A stretch of DNA of 64,000 nt from Accumulibacter sp. (GTDB lineage Bacteria > Pseudomonadota > Gammaproteobacteria > Burkholderiales > Rhodocyclaceae), in contig NZ_JAMTDV010000062.1 of assembly GCF_023806565.1 (NCBI RefSeq), positions 1 through 64,000 of the forward strand. The letters run 5' to 3'. The first letter of the stretch is position 1. Every line of letters begins with the position of its first letter. The notes under the pieces are model-generated. The model worked only from the letters and a program-made list of their open reading frames with translations, made no database searches and was not told where the DNA came from. Below are positions 63,067-64,000 of the stretch, one piece after another. Both the position numbers and the translations under genes were made by a program.

Positions 63067-64000
63067 ATGGCACGAGTTTTACCGATTCTGGTCGTCGAGG
63101 ACGACGCGGCGCTGCGCGAGGCAGTCAGTGATACCCTCGAGCTCGCGGGTCAGAGCGTGCTTTCGGTCGCCGATGGCGACGAGGCTCTGCAGCTCCTGGC
63201 AAGGCAGTCCGTCTCGCTGGTGGTCAGCGACGTGCGCATGCTACCAATCGACGGCATCACGCTGCTCAGGGAGATTCGCAGCCGCTTTCCGGAGTTGCCG
63301 GTCGTCCTGATGACTGCTTTCGGTGATGTCGACCGGGCGGTGGAAGCCATGCGCGCCGGCGCCTGCGACTTCCTGCTCAAGCCCTTCGAGCCGCAGGCTC
63401 TGCTCGAACACGTGATGCGCTACCGCTTGCCGGAGTCGCTCGACGATGAGCGAGTGATTGCCAGCGATCCGGCGAGCAGCAGTCTGTTCGCTCTCGCCCG
63501 GCGCGTCGCCCAGACTGACGCCACGGTCCTGCTCACCGGCGAGAGCGGAGTGGGCAAGGAAGTGGTGGCGCGCTACATTCACCGGAATTCAGCGCGCGCT
63601 GGCGGTCCGTTCGTTGCCATCAACTGTGCTGCGATTCCGGACAGCCTGCTGGAAGCGACGCTCTTCGGTCACGAGAAGGGTGCTTTCAGCGGCGCGCAAC
63701 AGGCGCAGGCAGGCAAGTTCGAACAGGCTCAGAACGGTACGCTGCTGCTCGACGAGATCACCGAAATGCCCCTTGCCCTGCAGGCCAAGCTGCTGCGGGT
63801 TCTACAAGAGCGGGAGGTGGAGCGGGTGGGCGGCAAGCGACCGATTGCGCTCGATATCCGCGTCATCGCCACCTCCAATCGCGACATTGCGGACAGCGTG
63901 GCGAAAGGCCTGTTTCGCGAGGATCTGTTCTATCGGCTGAACGTTTTCCCGCTGCTCATCCCCGGGTTGCGGCAACGTCATCGGGACATCGTTCCTCTGG
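63067..64000 (+). CDS. fleR: Sigma-54-dependent response regulator FleR, 3' end cut by window
   Basis: The visible ~311 residues hold a receiver domain with phospho-acceptor D55 (VVSDVRM) and Lys in LLKPFEP. The AAA+ sigma-54 activator domain follows: P-loop GESGVGKE near 158, the sigma-54 contact loop GAFSGA near 205, and Walker B GTLLLDEI near 225. The contact loop is usually GAFTGA; Thr is Ser here. The DNA-binding C-terminus lies beyond the window. It starts 9 bases after fleS. Confidence 0.9.
   Translation, partial: MARVLPILVVEDDAALREAVSDTLELAGQSVLSVADGDEALQLLARQSVSLVVSDVRMLPIDGITLLREIRSRFPELPVVLMTAFGDVDRAVEAMRAGACDFLLKPFEPQALLEHVMRYRLPESLDDERVIASDPASSSLFALARRVAQTDATVLLTGESGVGKEVVARYIHRNSARAGGPFVAINCAAIPDSLLEATLFGHEKGAFSGAQQAQAGKFEQAQNGTLLLDEITEMPLALQAKLLRVLQEREVERVGGKRPIALDIRVIATSNRDIADSVAKGLFREDLFYRLNVFPLLIPGLRQRHRDIVPL

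Overview
The window is GC-rich throughout and reads as a motile betaproteobacterium. The polar-type flagellar order (flhB-flhA-flhF-flhG-fliA-motC-motD, flgN-flgM-flgA divergent from flgB-L, fleS-fleR) fits the Rhodocyclales, possibly an Accumulibacter- or Dechloromonas-like lineage. That placement is inference from gene content and order; no rRNA or other taxonomic marker is present.

Region 1 (1-11545) is an envelope-glycan locus. After a partial TPR-like gene and an ABC ATPase come a HAD-UbiA fusion, a DprE1-type FAD oxidase and a DprE2-type dehydrogenase. Together these form the route that makes polyprenyl-phosphoryl-D-arabinofuranose, best known from mycobacteria. A PAP2_3-type membrane phosphatase or transferase, an AftB-like GT-C glycosyltransferase and two further polytopic GT-C-like proteins follow. 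The PAP2_3 and AftB-like genes are visibly more AT-rich than their neighbours, which suggests an exchangeable cassette. This looks like a Gram-negative D-arabinofuranosylation system whose acceptor is unknown, and it is the most interesting part of the window.

Region 2 (11546-19300) is a mixed accessory and housekeeping stretch: a possible PIN relic, a vapBC pair with a tandem operator-like repeat, an AAA_14/DUF4143 ATPase whose start codon lies in an inverted repeat, a hairpin-rich element bounded by 10-bp inverted repeats, a SWIM-SNF2 helicase, and tex.

Region 3 (19301-30008) holds fliW, a FecR/OmpA-lipoprotein/CHASE2-cyclase operon, a chemoreceptor with a C-terminal cytosolic sensor domain behind a sigma-28 promoter, two tandem cheV genes, and cheY-cheZ-cheA. 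No cheW, cheR or cheB is present.

Region 4 (30179-64000) is an almost gap-free flagellar superlocus: flhB-flhA-flhF-flhG-fliA-motC-motD (+), flgA/flgM/flgN (-), flgB to flgL plus a small lipoprotein (+), fliF to fliR (-), and fleS-fleR (+, cut by the window end). Predicted sigma-54 sites precede flgB, fliF and cheY, with weaker ones before flhB, fleS and cheV, and a near-consensus sigma-28 site precedes flgM. This suggests the usual hierarchy: sigma-54 with its activators drives the hook-basal-body genes, and FliA, held by FlgM until the hook is finished, drives late genes. Flagellin (fliC), fliD, fliS, fliE and the master regulator fleQ are not in the window. No tRNA, rRNA, CRISPR array or intact insertion sequence was recognised.
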